Shown one piece after another: positions 7,196 to 9,261 of a DNA stretch of 9,261 nt. How positions within the stretch are numbered: position 1 is the first letter of the stretch; each line of letters opens with the position of its first letter. The position numbers were made by a program, and so were the translations under genes. The notes under the pieces are model-generated. The model was given only the letters and a program-made list of their open reading frames with translations. It was not told the origin of the DNA and made no database searches. This stretch comes from an uncultured Flavobacteriaceae bacterium (GTDB lineage: Bacteria; Bacteroidota; Bacteroidia; Flavobacteriales; Flavobacteriaceae): assembly GCA_945788155.1 (NCBI GenBank), contig CALZKX010000217.1, forward strand, positions 1 to 9,261, given 5' to 3'.

Positions 7196-8689
7196 ATGAA
7201 ACTCAACTATAAAATAATTTTTCATTTTCTTGGATTACTACTATTATTTAATGGTGGTTTTATGTTACTCGCTGCCATAATGAGCTATACTTATAATGAT
7301 GGTGCTACTCTTAGTATTTCACTATCTGGAATTATCGTTATGGCTATTGGTGTTTTTACCATGTTAATAACCAAGAAGCATGACAAAGAAATGAACAAAA
7401 GGGAAGGCTATATAGTGGTGACCTTTGGTTGGGTAGTCATGGCACTTTCTGGGACTTTACCTTATGTTCTTACCGATTCTATTCCAAGTTTTACCAATGC
7501 TTTTTTTGAAACCATTTCTGGCTACACAACAACTGGGTCAACCATTTTAAATGATATAGAGTCTTTGCCCAAAGGCATCTTATTTTGGAGGAGTTTAACG
7601 CATTGGATTGGTGGTATGGGAATTATTGTACTGGCTATAGCTATTTTACCACTATTAGGAATTGGTGGTATGCAGTTATTTGCGGCAGAAGCTCCAGGGC
7701 CAAATGCCGATAAATTGCACCCAAGAATTACAGATACAGCAAAACGTTTATGGTTAATTTATTTTGGCTATACAGCAGCCGAAACCATTTTGCTCCAAGT
7801 TGCTGGCATGTCGTTTTTTGATGCTATTAACCACTCTATGAGTACTTTGTCCACTGGTGGGTTTTCTACCAAGAATGCAAGTTTAGCGTATTGGAATGGA
7901 CAACCAATTATTCAATACATTGTTATTTTATTTATGTTCTTAGCAGGCACCAATTTTGTACTTAGCTATTTTGCGTTTAAAGGCCGTGTGCAAAAAATTA
8001 TTAAAGATGAAGAGTTTAAATTGTATTTTAAATTCATTGTGATTTTTACCGTTATAGCATCTCTAATTATTTATTTTAAAGCAGATGTCACAGCCTCTAC
8101 TATTTCACACCCAATGGTTTTAGGCGAAGCAGAAAGCGCTATAAGACATGCATTTTTTCAAGTGTTGGCAATTATTACCACCACAGGTTTTGTTACGGCC
8201 GATTTTACCTTATGGACACCTTTTTTAACAGTGTTTTTTTTCGGGCTGATGTTTTTGGGTGGCTCAGCAGGAAGTACAGCTGGAGGTGTAAAAGTAGTGA
8301 GACATTTATTAATGATTCGAAACGGATTTATGGAGTTTAAGCGCACCTTGCATCCAAATGCAATTTTACCAGTACGTTATAATAAAAAGTCTATTAACGA
8401 AAAAATTATATTTAATATCCTAGCGTTTTTCATCCTTTATATGTTATCGTTTATAGTTGGTGCATTAGTATTTTCTATGTTGGGATTGGACTTTACATCG
8501 GCTATTGGTGTTGCCGCTTCAAGCTTAGGAAATGTTGGGCCTGCTTTTGGGGATTTTGGACCTGTAAACAACTTTTACGACATGCCAGCAATTGGTAAAT
8601 GGTGGGCTTCTTTTTTAATGCTAATTGGACGTTTGGAGTTATTTACTGTGCTTATTTTATTGACTCCTTTTTTCTGGAGGAATAGATAA
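7196..8689 (+). CDS. trkH: Trk potassium uptake system, membrane channel subunit TrkH
   Basis: Polytopic inner-membrane protein that forms the K+ pathway gated by TrkA. The 497 residues show the fourfold membrane-pore-membrane pattern of the superfamily. The pore loops with their selectivity-filter glycines are ETISGYTTTGSTI (105-117, G114), MSTLSTGGFST (215-225, G221), ITTTGFVT (327-334, G331) and ASSLGNVGPAFG (441-452, G445). The conserved GGSAGSTAGGVKVVR at 355-369 is the intramembrane loop that acts as a gate in TrkH. The protein opens with an extra hydrophobic hairpin (about residues 6-60), as in TrkH rather than KtrB. AGGA at 7184-7187, eight bases before the ATG, is one of the few Shine-Dalgarno-like sequences in this window and supports the chosen start. 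No separate promoter is clear in the 95-base gap after trkA, so cotranscription is likely. Confidence 0.95.
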   Translation: MKLNYKIIFHFLGLLLLFNGGFMLLAAIMSYTYNDGATLSISLSGIIVMAIGVFTMLITKKHDKEMNKREGYIVVTFGWVVMALSGTLPYVLTDSIPSFTNAFFETISGYTTTGSTILNDIESLPKGILFWRSLTHWIGGMGIIVLAIAILPLLGIGGMQLFAAEAPGPNADKLHPRITDTAKRLWLIYFGYTAAETILLQVAGMSFFDAINHSMSTLSTGGFSTKNASLAYWNGQPIIQYIVILFMFLAGTNFVLSYFAFKGRVQKIIKDEEFKLYFKFIVIFTVIASLIIYFKADVTASTISHPMVLGEAESAIRHAFFQVLAIITTTGFVTADFTLWTPFLTVFFFGLMFLGGSAGSTAGGVKVVRHLLMIRNGFMEFKRTLHPNAILPVRYNKKSINEKIIFNILAFFILYMLSFIVGALVFSMLGLDFTSAIGVAASSLGNVGPAFGDFGPVNNFYDMPAIGKWWASFLMLIGRLELFTVLILLTPFFWRNR

Positions 8690-8714
8690 AAAAGTATCAA
8701 TTTTTATTTTTTTT
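8687..8714 (+). terminator. Weak A/T hairpin and T run after trkH
   Basis: TAAAAA, which includes the trkH stop codon (8687-8692), can pair with TTTTTA (8701-8706), and eight T residues follow (8707-8714). The position directly after the operon and the T run fit an intrinsic terminator, but the stem has only A-T pairs and would be unstable. The rest of the gap to 8851 is AT-rich, and I see no TAnnTTTG box in it. Confidence 0.25.
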
Positions 8715-8851
8715 AAATCACGAATTCTTCAATATTTATAATATTCCTCATGATTTCATCAATTAATTTTTAATGGTTTCTCATTACATCACTTGTAACA
8801 TTTTTATTTATTAACCGTCTTATATGTATATATCAATCAAAAAATATAATC

Positions 8852-9109
8852 ATGGAACTAGTATTGACACACCAAGAATTTGAACCATTACCCAAACGAA
8901 AACACACGCCTTTTGTTTTTAAAAATGAGGGCTTATTAACATCGAATTATAAACAAGAAACCCGTAACAACTTCTTTCAATCCAATCCAAAATCTGTATT
9001 TGGGGCAAAGCAACGCATAAAGAGTTTTCAATATCAATATACTTCTGGTATTGATACAATTTTAAAACTGTCAGTTTTTGCCATCGCTTTAATAGTCGCT
9101 TTCAATTAA
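8852..9109 (+). CDS. Small hypothetical membrane protein, 85 aa
   Basis: I do not recognise this family. The 85-residue product starts MELVLTHQEFEPLPKRK. Residues 1-66 are hydrophilic and rich in K, R, Q, N, S and F with no cysteines. Residues about 69-83 (TILKLSVFAIALIVA) are hydrophobic, and the chain stops two residues later. This single C-terminal segment would give a tail-anchored topology with the soluble part in the cytoplasm. There is no signal peptide. Support for it being real: it is the only substantial frame here, it starts at an ATG after an A-rich leader (AAAAAATATAATC) typical of Bacteroidota start regions, and its composition resembles that of its neighbours. It lies 162 bases after trkH, too far for tight coupling, so a role in K+ transport should not be assumed. 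A fortuitous frame cannot be fully excluded. Confidence 0.68.
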   Translation: MELVLTHQEFEPLPKRKHTPFVFKNEGLLTSNYKQETRNNFFQSNPKSVFGAKQRIKSFQYQYTSGIDTILKLSVFAIALIVAFN

Positions 9110-9131
9110 CAACAATCTTCAATCTATATGT

Positions 9132-9261
9132 AATTTAACGTGAGTTCGATATAAAAGTCATTGACTATAAGCTGATTGAAATAAAAACACCCCTAATGAG
9201 CTTCGCTCGGTATCTTCAACAAAAGCTGTCGCTTTTATCTCGATAATCCTCAAGGGGACAA
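9132..9261. repeat. Possible dispersed intergenic repeat at the right end
   Basis: This non-coding segment holds AACGTGAGTTCGATATAA (9137-9154), an 11-base palindrome AGTCATTGACT (9156-9166), and the branched hairpin with CCCCT and AGGGG arms. It is visibly richer in inverted repeats than any other gap here. The phrase at 9137-9154 and the hairpin region look to me like sequence that recurs between genes in flavobacterial genomes, but that is recollection only. No second copy lies inside this window, so the repeat call is an inference. It may continue past the right edge. Confidence 0.33.
9183..9257 (-). terminator. Multi-branched hairpin followed by a T run (minus strand)
   Basis: An outer pair, CCCCT (9190-9194) with AGGGG (9253-9257), encloses two small hairpins: GAGC (9198-9201) with GCTC (9205-9208) around TTC, and AAAAGC (9221-9226) with GCTTTT (9231-9236) around TGTC. 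Read on the minus strand the structure ends in GGGGTG and then TTTTT (complement of 9183-9187). This is the order expected of an intrinsic terminator for a leftward transcript entering from beyond the right edge. The outer stem is only 5 bp with a large branched interior, unusual for a simple terminator. Confidence 0.38.

Noticed and set aside
8715..8851. Search for a promoter of the 85-aa gene
   Set aside because: No TAnnTTTG match or properly spaced TTG/-7 pair was found in the gap; short AT palindromes such as AATATT-TAT-AATATT were judged to be composition noise.
1..9261. CRISPR arrays, toxin-antitoxin pairs, transposases, phage genes, tRNA genes
   Set aside because: No regularly spaced direct repeats, no transposase or integrase motifs and no tRNA-like cloverleaf were seen on either strand; all large frames belong to core housekeeping families.

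Overview
The window is an AT-rich stretch of chromosome from a member of the Bacteroidota, most likely family Flavobacteriaceae. The evidence is a PorT-type type IX secretion gene, a TamA-like outer-membrane protein carrying a lipoprotein signal (the Bacteroidota TamL form), promoters that fit the Bacteroidota -7 consensus TAnnTTTG, almost no Shine-Dalgarno sequences, and a UbiE-type methyltransferase that in these bacteria serves menaquinone synthesis. The genes form ordinary core chromosome. I see no insertion sequence, phage gene, CRISPR array, tRNA or rRNA.

Layout, left to right. (1) Positions 1-523, minus strand: the first 174 codons of class II fructose-bisphosphate aldolase (fbaA), cut by the window edge. 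(2) 654-3203, minus: a TamL-like Omp85 lipoprotein that starts at a TTG codon. (3) 3369-4091, plus, divergent from tamL: a SpoU/TrmH-family RNA 2'-O-methyltransferase. (4) 4190-5637, minus: ubiE/menG and porT, fused by a 4-base ATGA stop/start overlap and convergent with the methyltransferase. (5) 5751-8689, plus, divergent from ubiE: trkA and trkH, the NAD-binding regulator and the membrane subunit of a Trk potassium uptake system. (6) 8852-9109, plus: an 85-residue protein of unknown function with one C-terminal membrane segment. (7) 9110-9261: non-coding DNA with several inverted repeats that looks like a structured terminator and possibly a dispersed repeat.

Functionally the genes serve central metabolism (FbaA), outer-membrane biogenesis (TamL), RNA modification (SpoU), quinone synthesis and protein secretion (UbiE, PorT) and potassium homeostasis (TrkA with TrkH). 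Only two pairs are clearly linked: ubiE-porT by overlap and trkA-trkH by shared function.

No convincing undescribed system is visible. The parts least explained by known families are the 85-aa membrane protein, the structured and possibly repetitive segment at the right end, and the mirror-image TTTGCAC boxes between ubiE and trkA.
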